A stretch of DNA of 64,000 nt from Saccharum officinarum (GCA_020631735.1 CM036170.1:66913737-66977736), one strand, 5' to 3'. Counted from the first letter of the stretch, positions 33,600 through 46,900 are shown. Numbers and translations are program-made. Notes: generated from the sequence alone by a model not told the origin.

Positions 33600-35115
33600 A
33601 ACCTGATGGGCAACAGTAGCGCCCGGACGTGGGTCTGTCCGGACACGGCTCCAGCGCCCACACCCGATGCAGTGTCCGGGCCCGACGCAGCACCCACACC
33701 CAACTAAGCTCCCTCGCCCGCGTCGGTCTACGACCGAAGTAGTCCATGAATCTGGTGATGGCATAGGTGAGCAGGCCGTTGATTCGGGCGCAGCACGATG
33801 AGGACCCACTCCAGAGCCACGTATGACAACGCGGACACGACTCTGCGTGTCCGGTGGAGCGTTGCAGCCAGCTTACCAGCCGACGCCGTCATGGCTCCCA
33901 TGCCAGCTCTCTCTTCTTAGCTCGACCACCCTATATCTAGATTTACTTTTGCAACACTCAGATGAAACAATTGCAACATGTGTCTGAAAATATATGAAAC
34001 ATTTAAAACATACACTTGCAACATAAGCATTGCAACATATGCAACATCTAGTTATAACGCTTGCAACATACGTCTGAAACAAATGAAACATTTTAAAAAA
34101 AAATTCTTGCAACATACATGTATAGCCATTGCAACATCCGGATCTACCTTTACAACATCCATACGAAACACTTTAAACATACCTCTGAAGCATCTGAAAC
34201 ACCTGGAACATATATTTGTAAGACATGTTTTCAGCACAACACAACACGCGCGGCATGGTGAATTGACGCGGTGGAGGCGGCCTTGCAACACGGCCGCGGC
34301 AGGCGGGGGCGCGATGGCCAGGGCAAATCCACGTGGGCGGGAGTGAGCAACGGCGCAGGGAGCGCGGAGCGAGCGCATGGGCGAAGCCACGTTGATGCCT
34401 AGGTATTCCGAGGAGTACCCAACTTTTGTGCAAAAAAAATACTTATACATCAATATACATATATGTATATGTTATAGTGGGCTTTATTATTCTCTATTTC
34501 TCAAGTCAAAATGCCACTCCATCAGATGTGCAGGCATCCACTCTCACGACCCATCTTAAAGCCCCTACCTGATGGCCAAGAAAGCAGGAATGAAAGTCGA
34601 TTCCTGCCAATCCCTACTTCGATTCCTCGTGATAGTCACGGCTTGTGACTGTGGGCAACAGCTAGTATTGCGCTGGTGCTGTTGCCCAGCTAGGCAAGCT
34701 CCAAGGCTAGGCGCGAGCCATGCACAGCTACGTGAAGCCAAAAAAATCAAAGTGATTTATAATTTAGAATGAATTAAGAGTATTATCCTAATATTTTTTC
34801 TCAACATCAGAGAGGAACCATCTTCTACACTTAAACCGTTTCTCATTAATATTCCTATATATGTTGTAATTTCCCATCATCCTATGGGTATCTTAAGTTT
34901 GAGCAATTTATGCCTTTAGTTATCAGTGTCGTCATGAACTATTTATATATAGTTTTAGAATGGAATTTTTTTCTTAGCAAATGGGAATACCCAACATTGA
35001 AATCCTGGCTCCGCCACTAAGTGAGCGGGGTGGGAGCGAGCAACGGCACGGTGAGTGGAGCGCAAGGCGCGCGGAACGAGTGTGTAGTGGTCCGTCTAGA
35101 CAGACCACCCTACAG
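33600..35115. mobile_element. Probable Mutator-like non-autonomous element
   Basis: The left part has GGGTCTGTCCGGACAC near 33632; the right end, inverted, reads GGGTGGTCTGTCTAGACGG near 35110. The interior holds a run of TTGCAACATACGTCTGAAACA-like units on about 300 bp (33950-34230), common in grass Mutator-type ends. A hAT element is nested at 34376. Ends and target site are not resolved. Confidence 0.4.
34376..35019. mobile_element. hAT non-autonomous element (nested)
   Basis: Left end CATGGGCGAAGCCACG; right end, inverted, TAGTGGCGGAGCCAGG. Flanking 8-mers AGCGAGCG and AGTGAGCG (7/8). 644 bp, AT-rich middle, no transposase. Confidence 0.7.
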
Positions 35116-35127
35116 CAAGCATTATCC

Positions 35128-35405
35128 AAACCTGATCCTTAGTCCTTTCCTTGACTGACTCACTCAACTAAACTTTAGTCTCTACCACATCGAATGTTTA
35201 AACACATGCATGGAGTATTAAATATATACTATTTATGAAACTAAATACATAGATTGAGATTAATTTTCGAGACGAATTTTTTAAACTTAATTAGTCCATA
35301 ATTTAACAATATGCTAATGACGAATTAATTAGTCTTAATAAATTCGTCTCGCAGCTTACTGACGGAATCTATAATTTATTTTTTTATTAGTTTCAAACAC
35401 CCAAT
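35128..35405. mobile_element. MITE with TCCAAACC/GTGTTTG-type ends
   Basis: Contains the grass MITE signatures CACATCGAATGTTTAAACAC, GAGACGAATTTTTTAAAC, AATTAGTCCATAATTTAACA and CGAATTAATTAGTCTTAATAAATTCGTCTCG. Borders approximate. Confidence 0.6.
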
Positions 35406-35755
35406 ACGACACGCATGTAACATCAAACACCACCGGAGAACTGCACAAACAGTCAGTACCGCTTGCTCAAAGAAAAAAAACAGTCAGTACCGCTAGGTCG
35501 GGGGTCGGGGCCAAAATTATAGCCGAGGGCAGAACAGGGACCGGACCGGACCGCGATGCCACCATCCATTCCTTCGGGCGCCGGGTGATTTGATCTGATT
35601 CTGAACAGCTGATGTGGCCACCTTGTTCACTTGTGAACTGTCCCGTTTCCCGAGGTTAACAGCTTTGCTTCCTTTCCGAGTGAGATGCACAACCCCCGGT
35701 TCGCAGCGTCTCTCTCTATCTGTCAATCTGTGCGAATAATGCTCCGTAATTAAGG

Positions 35756-36088
35756 GGGTGTTCAGTTAAAAAAAATATTTTTATCTGTCACATCGGATGT
35801 TTGACACTACATAAAGTATTAAATATAGACGAAAAATTAACTAATTACACAGATTACGATAAATTTACGAGATGAATTTTTTAAACCTAATTAATCCATG
35901 ATTTGACAATATTGTGCTACAGTAAACATGTGCTAATAACGAATTAATTAGACTTGATAAATTCGTCTCGTGATTTTCAAGCGAGTTACGTAATTAGTTT
36001 TTTTTATTAGTATCGAAACATTATTTCTGACATATCATAAAACATCCGATGTGATACCTTAAAATTTTTTACCCTGAGCTAAACACCT
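35756..36088. mobile_element. MITE upstream of CNGC4
   Basis: Ends GGGTGTTCAGTT and, inverted, GGAGGTGTTTAGCTC. Internal signatures as in the preceding MITE, including an ATTAATTAGACTTGATAAATTCGTCTCG block. It ends about 360 bp before the CNGC4 start. Confidence 0.65.
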
Positions 36089-36292
36089 CCTTAGATAGAA
36101 GCAAAAAAAAAAAACTTCAGCATCACCAGGCGCGCGGTAGAGCACGCATGCATGGCGACAAACGCCGGTAATTAGGTTGATTCCGTCACCAAGCACGTAC
36201 GTGCGTGCGTACGCGCCGCGCGTGCACGACGCGACCAGGAGGAAGTGAGCTACGTACGCTCTAGCTAGCAGCGTATAGCTGCTTCCTGCTCG

Positions 36293-36299
36293 CTATATA
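36293..36299 (+). promoter_or_regulatory. Putative TATA box of CNGC4
   Basis: TATATAC in CGCTATATACACCATC, 155 bp upstream of the ATG and the best match in this region. GCATGCATG and CACGTACGTGCGTGCGTACG motifs lie at 36145-36215, which resemble RY and ACGT-core elements. Confidence 0.4.
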
Positions 36300-36447
36300 C
36301 ACCATCACGCGTCGAGTCCGGCCGACGCCGTCCTCTCTGCTCCATCACCCACATGCCACGGCCTCACCAGCTGGCCTGGCCGGCTGGCCACGCGTAGTCG
36401 TCGTCACTACTCACACTCACTAGCAGCATCCACGCCATCGATCGGCC

Positions 36448-39400
36448 ATGCCAGCCGAGCTCTCGCCGCGCCTGGCCGCGGCCACCTCATCCGCGGTCTC
36501 GTCGTCGTCGTCACCGTCCCCTCACGGCGCGCCGCGGATCAGAGCCGGCGAGCAAGACGACAGCAGGCTGCCTCCGCCGCCACCGCCGACGGCGGCCACG
36601 GCGTTGGCAGGCAGGAAGAAGCGCCGGCGCGGGGCGTGGTGGGCGACGGAGTGGGACCGCGCGTACCTGCTTGCCTGCGCGGCGGGGCTGATGGTCGACC
36701 CGCTCTTCCTGTACGCCGTGTCCGTCAGCGCGCCGCTCATGTGCGTCTTCCTCGACGGCTGGTTCGCGGCCGCGGTCACCGCGCTCCGGTGCGCGGTTGA
36801 CGCCATGCACGCCTCCAACCTGCTGCTGCGGCTCCGGGAAGCGTGCTCATTGCCGAGGCGGGTAGACACGGACGAGGAGGAGCCGCAAGCGCAACCGGGG
36901 CGCGACGACGCACGCTGCGGCGGGGGCGGCGGCGTGCCGGAACGGGGGAGGTCCAAGAAGGGGGTTTTCTTGGACGTGCTGGTCATCCTACCGGTGATGC
37001 AGGTGCGCCGCTGGTCTCTATCTGTGCATCATCCTCGTGCCTTCTTTGAAAATTGAAATGCTAGTGCTTTCATCTGTCTCTTGGGCAAAAACGATAGAAA
37101 AGGAGAAGAATTTGTTGGTGCATACATGATGAATTTAGCTGGGGCGGACTTACCGCCCGGTGACCTCAACGAACACGCAATGGAACGCAACGGAATTTTG
37201 GTGTTATCTGAAAGAGTGAAAATATTTTTTCCCCTATAACAAATACTCCGTACTCATCATAGTTAGACTTTCCGGAGCCCGCCATTTTAGTATGATTTTG
37301 CTCGGTGGACAATGTTCCATACTCCATACTGACAGATTCACAACAAGGTCTTTAGGAATGATGGAACTACTATACGTAGAGCTCTGTCAGCATGCAAATC
37401 CGAAGCAAGCTTGTGGAAAGCTCGGTTGCCAAAGAAAGGCAGAGAGATTGCGGATGCTTGGTGCTCCATTTTGATTAACGCAATGTAAACTAAATTGTAA
37501 GCTTTGAACTATGTATTTCCAACATTAGGCTTAAAGAGCCAACAAATCAATACAATTCAGGTGGGGATCCTCCCCCGTAGACTTATCAAAAAAAAACTGA
37601 CAGATTGGAACCCTTGCCTTGTCCAAAAGAAGATCACTGAAACAACGGAGAGTTTTGGAGCCTTCGACATTGTCATCGTCCATTAGTCCCTCATAAACCA
37701 TACTCCTACCTTCCATACCGTAGCAGCATGCTGAATGCAGCATCGCATTTCCCCATCACATTCTGCCGAGCAAATGGCTGCATGTGATCCAAGACTTTAC
37801 CGTTTACATCGTCCTGCTGGGGACACCAACAACAGATAGCATTGAACCCATTAACATTCTCAAGAACGAAACAAAGATCACTAACGGATTACTCAGAAAC
37901 CTTCCAACCGCGTTGCCTAAGATCAAGCCACAGGCCAGACTTCACATCCTGCCAAGTGCCGAGCAAATAGCTGCATGTGATCCGCTGCGCCTCCGAGCAC
38001 TGGCCACGTTCCACCTCCGCCATCTTTCTGGCGACTGATGCCGCTCTGGCGCTCTGCGCCCAGTAACGTGCCGCGACCTGGGATGCCCATTATTTCCAGC
38101 GGTTTTAGAGGGTCATTTCAAGCAGAGATCTGCGCACGTACGAAAGTCGGTTTCGTTTATCGGCTGATTTTTTTTTTAGCCTAAATTTGAAACATATTTT
38201 GGATTTGACCCGGATTTGAATTTTTTTTAAAAATAGCCCGTTTGGCCCCGCCACCATGCATGGCGGGACAATTGAACTGAACCCCGCCATGCATGGTGGC
38301 GGGGTGTAGGTGCCACGTGGCATGCAGCGGGTAATGAATGCTGACGTGGCTGAAAAACGTGGAAAGGCGTACCCCGCCACGCATCATGGCGGGGTACGCC
38401 TAACCCGCCACAGGTGATGGCGGGGTACAGCCCTGCCCATTTCTCAGAATCCCGTAGGCAGCAACACTAGCGTAGGGAGTAGGACAACATTCATTGGCTA
38501 GCGTCGCGCGTGCTGACACCTGAGATGAGAGCGGCTCAGGTCAGCAGTCAGCATGACTTTAGGGCAGGGCAGCCGGCGCATGCATCCATCCCCTTCCGCG
38601 TACGCAGTCGGCGCATGCATCCATTAATGATACTAGTTTTTATATTAATTAAATGATTTGCCAACTCAACAAAATGCTAACGTGACAGTCTAAGGTCTTG
38701 TTTAGATGCACCCAAAAGTTAGAATTTTTTCACTCTCTCCATCACATCAATTTTTAGCTGCTTGCATGGAGTATTAAATGTAGCTAAAAAAATAACTAAT
38801 TATACAGTTTAGTTGGAAATCACGAGATGAATCTTTTGAGCCTAGTTGGTCTACGATTGGACAATATTTATCAAATCTATACATCTATACCTAATAATAA
38901 AGAGGCAAAATTTCCGTGTAAGATGTAAGTAAGACTCCTACTCAACTAAGTTATTACATGTAATAAAGAGGCAAAATTTCTACGTAAGATGTAAGTAAGA
39001 CTCCTACTCAACTAAGTTACATGTAAGACTAGGTTGATACTAATCGAAATAGATCAAACTCCAACTCGCTTTGTTCCTACCGTGAAGTCTCGTATTTTCC
39101 ATACGTCCTTTTTTTATAGGGCTCTCTCTGTTGCCGTGGACTCTAATTTTTTTCCTTGTATGCCCACATGCATCTAAGACACTAATCCAATCCCAAGAAA
39201 ATTAGGATGCAAAACATATATCACGTACATAAAATCTTATTATTATTAGGGATATATTCAACACACAAAAAACGTTCCGAAGATGAACGCGGAGTTCTCG
39301 TCCGTCACGCACGCGTTTAGAACACCGTCATGGTCTTTTGAGTCCCTCTATTCTGATGCCAATAGGTGAAGATGAACGGAGGGGTATCAGTCGATAAGGA

Positions 39401-42400
39401 GTACGGAATGACAATAGTGGGCCTCAACAATATTGGGTATAGAAATGATCCATTCGTCATTACTCACATGCATGGTACGTCGTGGATGCCTTTTTTTTAT
39501 TTGTTTTATCGTTCAGATGTCTTTTCTTTTTTCTGAATTCTTTTGTCCTTTTTCTCCCGTTTCGAAATTGAATCTTCTGTTAACCCCGCCCACGCCAGCC
39601 CCGCTAAAAAGGTCACCGCTAAAAAATTTCGGACCCTGGGAAGACCGGCCAAAATCTCTGTAAAAAAAATTCCGTATTTGATTCAATATCTCCCTCCGTC
39701 TCCATACCCAAAATAACAAAATCTCAAGCAAAAAAAACAAAAACAGGAAAAAAACATGGGGACTCAAGGAAAAAGGAAGCCAAAAAAAATAAAAAAAACA
39801 GAAAATAAAACGTGCTGACTGTGAGAGCACGTGCGGGCTCCAGCATGCGCACGCGGCGGTGCGGACGAGCACGCATGGCTGCCTCGGCGGTCTAGCGCGG
39901 CGCCAGCGGGCCAGCGCAGTGGCGCCGGCGGGCCATGGCTGCTCCGGAGCACGCAAGCAGGGGCTCCGACTGCGTATCATTTAATTAATATAAAAACTAG
40001 TATCATTAATGGATGCATGCGCCGACTGCGTACGCGGAAGGGGATGGATGCATGCGCCGGCTGCCCTGCCCTAAAGTCAGGCTGACTGCTGACCTGAGCC
40101 GCTTCATCTCAGGTGTCAGCACGTGCGACGCTAGCCAATGAATGCTGTCCTACTCCCTACGCTAGTGTTGCTGCCTACGGACTTATGAGAAATGGGCAGG
40201 GCTGTACCCTGCCATCACCTGGCGGGTTAGGCGTACCCCGCCCATGATACGTGGCGGGGTACGCCTTTCCACGTTTTTCAGCCACGTCAGCATTCATTAC
40301 CCGCTGCATGCCACGTGGCACCTGCACCCCGCCATCATGCATGGCGGGGTTCAGTTTAATTGTCCCGCCATGCATGGTGGCGGGGCCAAACGGGCTAGTT
40401 TTAAAAAAAAATTAAATCCGGGTCAAATCCAAAATATGTTTCAAATTTGGGCTAAAAATAAAAAAATTCTATCGGCGTGGCGTTGCAGGATGGGACCATT
40501 GTGCTTGCGCAATTCAGTAGCCTGCAATGCATGCTGGGGCCTTGTTTAGTTCCCCAAATTGGAGAGGGCCAAATTACTGTTTTCACTGTAGCATTTTGTT
40601 TTTATTTGGTAATAATTGTCTAAACATGGATTAATTAGGTTCAAAATGTTCATCTCGCAAAGTACAACAAAACTGTGCAATTAGTTTTTAATTTCATCTA
40701 CATTTAGTACTCCATGCATGTGCCGGCATTTTGATGTGACGGAGAATCTTCTTTTTGCATAGTGAAATTTAGGGAAATATTTGGCATCTAAACAGGGCCT
40801 GGACTATACAGATTGGGCCCGTTCATCAATCGATGTGAACCAACAATGCGCTCCATCAATCAATGCACCGATTTAAACTTCCCTCCAACGAGGCCCAAAC
40901 GACCCCCACTTGGAACTGTGAACTGTGGGCGCCGGCCTCGTCATCATCTTTTCAGTGGTACTACCACGCATGTCAGCCATGAATCATGCATGCGGCGTGA
41001 CCATTTTTGTGCGTTCGCAGGTGGTCGTCTGGGTGGCATCGCCGGCGATGATACGCGCCGGGTCGACGACCGCCGTCGTGACCGTGCTGCTGGTGGCGTT
41101 CCTGCTTGAGTACCTGCCCAAGATCTACCACTCCGTCCGCGTCCTGCGCCGGATGCAGGACGTCTCCGGCTACCTCTTCGGCACCATCTGGTGGGGGATC
41201 GCCCTCAACCTCATGGCCTACTTCGTCGCCGCTCACGTGAGTCGTCCCGTCCGTCTTCTCTCGCTTCACCCTATACTGACTGATGTGTCCATCAAAGCAT
41301 ATTGCCCCCTCGAGGACGGCTTACACATTTCGGTGAACTCGTCTCGTCGGTGCATGGAACGAAGTCAATAGCATCCTAGCTACTCCTTGCCCAACCACCG
41401 CATCCTCCCAAGACTAACAAGGCAAATGTGCCCAGGCATTTTGTCGTGAATGCGCGGGCATCTTACCACTAATGGCTTCTCGGCGAAAGACGACGCCTGC
41501 GATGCCATGATTCTGTGACAGCTAGACATGCCATTCTTGGTTGCAGGCGGTGGGCGCGTGCTGGTACCTGCTCGGCGCGCAGCGGGCCACCAAGTGCCTC
41601 AGGGAGCAGTGCGCCCAGGCCGGGAGCGGGTGCGCGCCCTGGGCGCTGGCGTGCGCGGAGCCGCTCTACTACGGGCGCAGCGTGAACGTCGGGGCTGACA
41701 GGCTCGCCTGGGCCGGCAACGCCACGGCCAGGGGCACGTGCCTCGACAGCGCCGACAACTACCAGTACGGGGCCTACCAGTGGACGGTCATGCTGGTGGC
41801 CAACCCCAGCAGGGTCGAGAGGATTCTGCTCCCCATCTTCTGGGGACTAATGACTCTCAGGTGAGAATGCTGTCGCAGACGATTTGTTATCCCTAGCTCG
41901 ACTATTGTATTGGACCGACCGATGCGTATTATGGATTCATGGTTTCAGTAACTTGGCCTGCCTACTGATTCATGCTCAGCACCTTTGGGAATCTGGAGAG
42001 CACGACGGAGTGGGTGGAGATCGTGTTCAACATCATCACCATCACCGGCGGATTGATTCTCGTGACAATGCTCATAGGGAACATCAAGGTAATAACGAAA
42101 CGGCCACGGTCAGTCAAACAGGGATGCTGGTTGCCGGCTGATGGTCGATGCACGCGATGCCAACGGCAGGTGTTCCTGAACGCGACGACGTCCAAGAAGC
42201 AGGCGATGCACGCGCGGCTGCGGGGCGTGGAGCTGTGGATGAAGCGCAAGAACCTGCCCAGGAGCTACCGGCACCGGGTGCGGCAGTACGAGCGGCAGCG
42301 GTGGGCGGCCACGCGCGGCGTCGACGAGTGCCGCATAGTCCGTGACCTGCCGGAGGGCCTCCGCCGAGACATCAAGTACCACCTCTGCCTCGGCCTCGTG

Positions 42401-43227
42401 CGCCAGGTACGCAGCAAACACACGCACCGACACCGACCCCGTCGTGGCGTACGTGATGCTCGTCAGTTTTGGCCGCGCTGCTACTGGTGCATCACGTGCT
42501 CGTCGCGCGCGTAACTGATGCGGCAAGCGGCACAACCGCAGGTGCCACTGTTCCAACACATGGACGACCTGGTTCTCGAGAACATCTGCGACAGGGTCAA
42601 GTCCCTCATATTCCCCAAAGGAGAAGTTGTAAGCTCAACGACCAACCCCTCCCTTTACTGTCTGCGATTTTTGGCCAAAACCAAGATTATTATATTGATC
42701 TCTGCTGATGCATGACTCATCAGATTGTCAGAGAAGGGGACCCAGTGAAGAGGATGATGTTCATCGTGCGCGGCCACCTGCAGAGCAGCCAGGTGCTCCG
42801 CAACGGCGCCGAGAGCTGCTGCATGCTGGGGCCGGGCAACTTCAGCGGCGACGAGCTGCTGTCGTGGTGCCTGCGCCGGCCGTTCCTGGAGCGGCTGCCG
42901 GCGTCGTCGTCCACGCTGACCACGCTGGAGAGCACGGAGGCCTTCGGCCTGGACGCCGCGGACGTCAAGTACGTCACGCAGCACTTCCGGTACACCTTCA
43001 CCAACGACAAGGTGCGGCGCAGCGCGCGCTACTACTCGCCCGGGTGGCGCACGTGGGCGGCCGTGGCGGTGCAGCTCGCGTGGCGCCGCTACAAGCACCG
43101 CAAGACGCTCGCGTCGCTGTCCTTCATCCGGCCGCTGTCGCGGTGCTCGTCGCTCGGCGAGGAGAAGCTCCGCCTCTATACCGCGCTGCTCACGTCGCCC
43201 AAGCCCAACCAGGACGACCTGCTGTGA
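36448..43227 (+). CDS. CNGC4: Cyclic nucleotide-gated ion channel, CNGC4 type (7 exons)
   Basis: Exons: 36448-37002, 41021-41236, 41547-41860, 41980-42088, 42170-42406, 42542-42628, 42724-43227; all junctions are GT-AG and the frame is continuous, giving 673 aa. The N-terminus is Ser/Pro/Ala-rich with a RKKRRRG cluster. Transmembrane segments follow from about residue 65. The pore region LPIFWGLMTLSTFGN is near residues 352-366, and the C-linker starts at NATTSKKQAMHARLR. The cyclic-nucleotide-binding domain (about 478-570) has the phosphate-binding cassette GPGNFSGDELLSWCL at 542-556. An IQ-like calmodulin site (AVQLAWRRYKHR) lies near 621-632. The ending LTSPKPNQDDLL and the pore FGN match CNGC4 (group IVb), a plasma-membrane Ca2+-permeable channel that acts with CNGC2 in immunity and development. 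Intron 1 is 4018 bp and full of transposons; the other introns are 81-310 bp. Confidence 0.93.
38165..40470. mobile_element. Long inverted-repeat element in CNGC4 intron 1
   Basis: Arms of about 490 bp (38165-38655 and 39975-40465) are inverse copies with high identity: TTTGAAACATATTTTGGATTTGACC outermost, then CCCCGCCATGCATGGCGGGG blocks, GGCGTACCCCGCC, and CGCATGCATCCATTAATGATACTAG innermost. The loop of about 1.3 kb holds unrelated sequence, including a MITE and a short tandem repeat. TATCGGC occurs just outside both arms (about 38157 and 40471), a possible imperfect target duplication. Mutator-like or fold-back element. Confidence 0.72.
38691..38885. mobile_element. Partial GGTCTTGTTTAG MITE, followed by a 65-bp tandem duplication
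   Basis: Starts GGTCTTGTTTAGATGCACCC and has the family signatures, but the right end is missing. At 38886 a TCTATACCTAATAATAAAG stretch, typical of Helitron 5' ends, begins. Two copies of AATAAAGAGGCAAAATTTC...CTACTCAACTAAGTTA follow (38892-39020). No matching Helitron 3' end was identified. Confidence 0.5.
40536..40801. mobile_element. GGCCTTGTTTAG-family MITE in CNGC4 intron 1
   Basis: GGGCCTTGTTTAGTTCC at the left and ATCTAAACAGGGCCTGG at the right are inverse. The middle has CTAAACATGGATTAATTAGG and ATGTGACGGAGAATC. It ends about 220 bp before exon 2. Confidence 0.8.
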
Positions 43228-43922
43228 CTGTGGCATGCGCGACAGGAAGCGCCGGGCGCGTGTCTGCAGTCTGAACAACGAGCCATGGAGTATGGGCTGC
43301 TCAGCGGAGTCGACGCAAAATGCAGCAAGATGAAAAAAGCTGGGCTAAAGTTAGCAAGTGAATGGCAGAAAGAACTCGAGCATTGGAGCTCCATGTGTAT
43401 GGCATTACTGATTGACTAGTTCTGTTGCATACGCGGATGCGCCTCTCAAACTATTTAAGCCTGGTTTTTGTTCTAGTGCATGTGTAGCAGCCTAACAGTT
43501 CTTTTTTCTTTGTGAGAATATACACTAGCCTGCCTAACATGTCAATTCACACTCACCGTTACATGTTTACAAGTGATAGGGAAAAAATTGCAGATTCTCA
43601 TCAGGCATTTAGGCAGCAAAATAGAGGTGATAAGAAACCTAGCAAAAATATATACTTAATCGCCAATGACCAACATAACTCAAAACTGACAGAATCAAAA
43701 CAGCTATAGCTCTACATCCAAAACAAATGCATATGCATATACCCAAGGTCAGACGAATAACATCTGAATCGCTCAGTGTGCATCACGAGGTAACAAAAGA
43801 ATTGGCAAGGTCAAAATTTGGTATCAGAAACCTTGCTAGGCTAAGCTTCGAAAATAGTGGGACAGCAAAACTACTAGTAGCATCTAGAACGTAGGTGGAC
43901 TACAAAATTGGGAGATTTGAAT
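43228..43922. other. Convergent intergenic spacer with 3' ends of CNGC4 and NDB
   Basis: 695 bp between the stop of CNGC4 (+) and the stop of NDB (-). Both 3' UTRs must lie here. No canonical AATAAA is obvious on either strand, and no other gene is seen. Confidence 0.6.
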
Positions 43923-46900
43923 TTATATGCTACTTGAGTCCCTTCCAAAGATGAACCGCCTCCCCCAATCTGATACGACCAGCATCCTTGTACGCCAACT
44001 GAATTGTTTGCTGTATTTAACAAGAGCAAACGACAATCAAAACCAGCATTCAATTAGATATGTAAGATGGAACATACTGAGAGACTGGAACAAGAACATA
44101 CCTTGCATAGACAGAATACCACAGCCATTGGGTGCTGTGTCCAACATGTACCCAGTCACCAGGCAATTGATAAGCAGTTTGCTCTCCACCCAGTGGAGCG
44201 AATTGTCCAAGATGCCTGTACCTGTACATCACACGACAAAAGACTAATAATTGCTGGGTTCCGGATGGGCAATCATAGCCATGCAAATGGAAGTAAGTAA
44301 CATCCAGTTACACATATCAACCATCAAGTACAGCAAAGTAGAATTTAGTTACTTTACTTCCTCCATGCGGGGCGTATAAAAGTTTGGAAAACGGACCTGA
44401 AAGGTTTGAACCGATGGCGCCCTGCACCTCTGATCCTTATAGGACCCTCAGGATATTCTTCACACGTCTTCATTCTGTTGAAGCAGTCTGCTAGGTAACT
44501 TCCCTCTTGTGCGGCGACCTGAACCAACAAGCAGTGCAACGTTAGCACATAAATTACAGAAGTGATCTCGCCACTCTCTGAACTCAACGAGTCAGCTCGC
44601 CTCTAAAGCTACACGTGAATACCTGAGCTGTTGCTGGGAGCATCTTGACTTGAGAGTCCACTTGAGCCAGGGCCTTTTTGAACTGTTCGATGTCCAGTTC
44701 TTTCAACTCCTTGGAGCTACCATCCGAGTCTTTAAGTAGATCGTGGAAGCCCTTCATCTGGTTGGATTTAAGATACAATTCCACTTGTGGGTATCTCTCA
44801 TAGATGTCTCCAAGAACATCTTTTATTTTCTTCACAGTTAAAGTGCCAGAGTTATCCTTGTCTGCTACTCGGAATATGGCAGCAACATCTTCCTGAAAAT
44901 GTTAATATGACCCAATAAATATTTAAGCACATTCTAAACACTACTCCCTCCAGTCAGCTTCATATGATGTTTCAGACAGCGATTTTGACCTGCTTGCAGT
45001 TTTATTTTTGCTGTCTGAAATGTCATATAAAGATGACCACAAGTAGTATAATGATTTCTGCTAGGCAAAACATTGGAGCAGCATCTTACTGAAAAATCCA
45101 TTAATACAGCCCATTAAACATGCATGTAAGAAGATTGTGCTAGCTGACACAATACAAAATTTATTTCATACAAAGTATTTGTATTTGTATTCACAAAACA
45201 GACATATCAGCAGCTAAGGTCTCAACACTAAAGCAACAGACATATCAGATACTTTTGGTATTAGAGACAGATTATAAAAAAGGTAAAGACAATACACACA
45301 ATTGCCATTCTTAAGAACAAGCTAGATGCAGGTGTCAGTTTGAACAAAGAGAGGAGGCCATGAGTAGTAATTTTGATAAATAGGTGTCTATGGTGTGCTT
45401 AATAATGGTATAACATGTCTCAAAAATTCAGTAGCATGAACATACCATAACTTTTCTTTGAGCAATTGTTGCGCAATCACCAAGAGCATATACATCGTCA
45501 CACCCTTGAACCCTAAGCCACTCATCAGTAGCTAGTACACGCCGATTCCCCTGCAAAAGTCATGTTGATGAGAACTTGGTGTGTACATGGACATTTTTCA
45601 CTCGTGAATGGAGGAGAACAAGAATACAAGATATACCTGACCAACTTGCTTCATGAAATCCATAATGATGGGACGGGTTCCAATTCCAGTTGACCAAACT
45701 GCCATCCCATAAGGAACAGCAACCTCTCCTGTAGCAGGATTGGTCATGGTAATATCCTTATCAGACACCTTCACGACCTTAAAATTTGTCTTCAAATCTA
45801 TGCCATCCCTCTTGAACTTCTCTTCAGCAAATTGGGTGATTCTTTTGTCAAACCTAAATAAACAATGAAATATATTTATAAAAAGATTGCAACAGATCTA
45901 AGATATCAGGAGGTAACAGGTACATTAAACATATAAGCTGATTCAGGAGATTTTTCTTGAGCTTTTCATATTATAACTGCATAAACATACGAAATGCCAC
46001 ATAAAAAATAGCAATTATGAGACACCACATCTTCTGGAACACGTTTTTGTTCTTTATTGCAAAAAAGAAAAGAGGACACATCTAACCATTTCATTTGGTG
46101 TCTCCACAATATAGCTGTGGGTTAATTAGAATGAGTGAAGTAAACATCAAAGGAGTTAAAAGCATCGAACGAACTTACATTGTAAGGATATGACCTCCTG
46201 CTTCAATTACTGAAATGTTTACATACTTCTTTACATCAGGATACAACTTTGCCAAGTCTACATTCACAAAGTCGTGCAACTCTGCAGCAAATTCAACACC
46301 TGTTGGGCCACCACCAATAACAACGAAATGAAGGTTCTTCTTTCTCTCTTCCTCAGAAAGGTTTGGAAGGGCAGCTCTTTCAAAACATTTCATGACACTC
46401 TTCCTGATTTTTTGAGCATCTTCTACTTCCTAAAAAAGTGACACTATCAAAAGGCATTCAATTGTACAAAATACATTAAAAAAAGTTAGGATCATTACAT
46501 GTCGAGCAGCAGAAAACAGCAGGTCATGATAAACTCAAAAGGTAAACCAAATCATAAAATTTAGCTTTGCTCTAAATCAAACTTCACTACCTTTGACGAA
46601 GTTTGTAGGAAAAAAAACACCAATATCTACAACATCAAATTAGTTCCATTAAATTCTCCATAAATCATGTCTTGATAGTGCATTTATTTGAACTTGTAGA
46701 TGTTAATGTATTTTTCTAAAAACTTGGTCAAAGTTAGAAGTTTTACGTAGGACAAAGCTAAAGTGACCTATATAATTTGAAAATGTAGGGAGTAGGACCC
46801 AAGGTAAATCTGGCATCTATATAAAAATAAATAAATAGAATGCAAAACCTTTGTTCATCAATTCAACTAGGTACTTCATTGCTTCACTAGGCCTTGCAGT

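Noticed and set aside
42655..43278. 207-aa minus-strand frame over the last CNGC4 exon
   Set aside because: Shadow of the CNGC4 exon; high GC third positions leave the antisense frame open.
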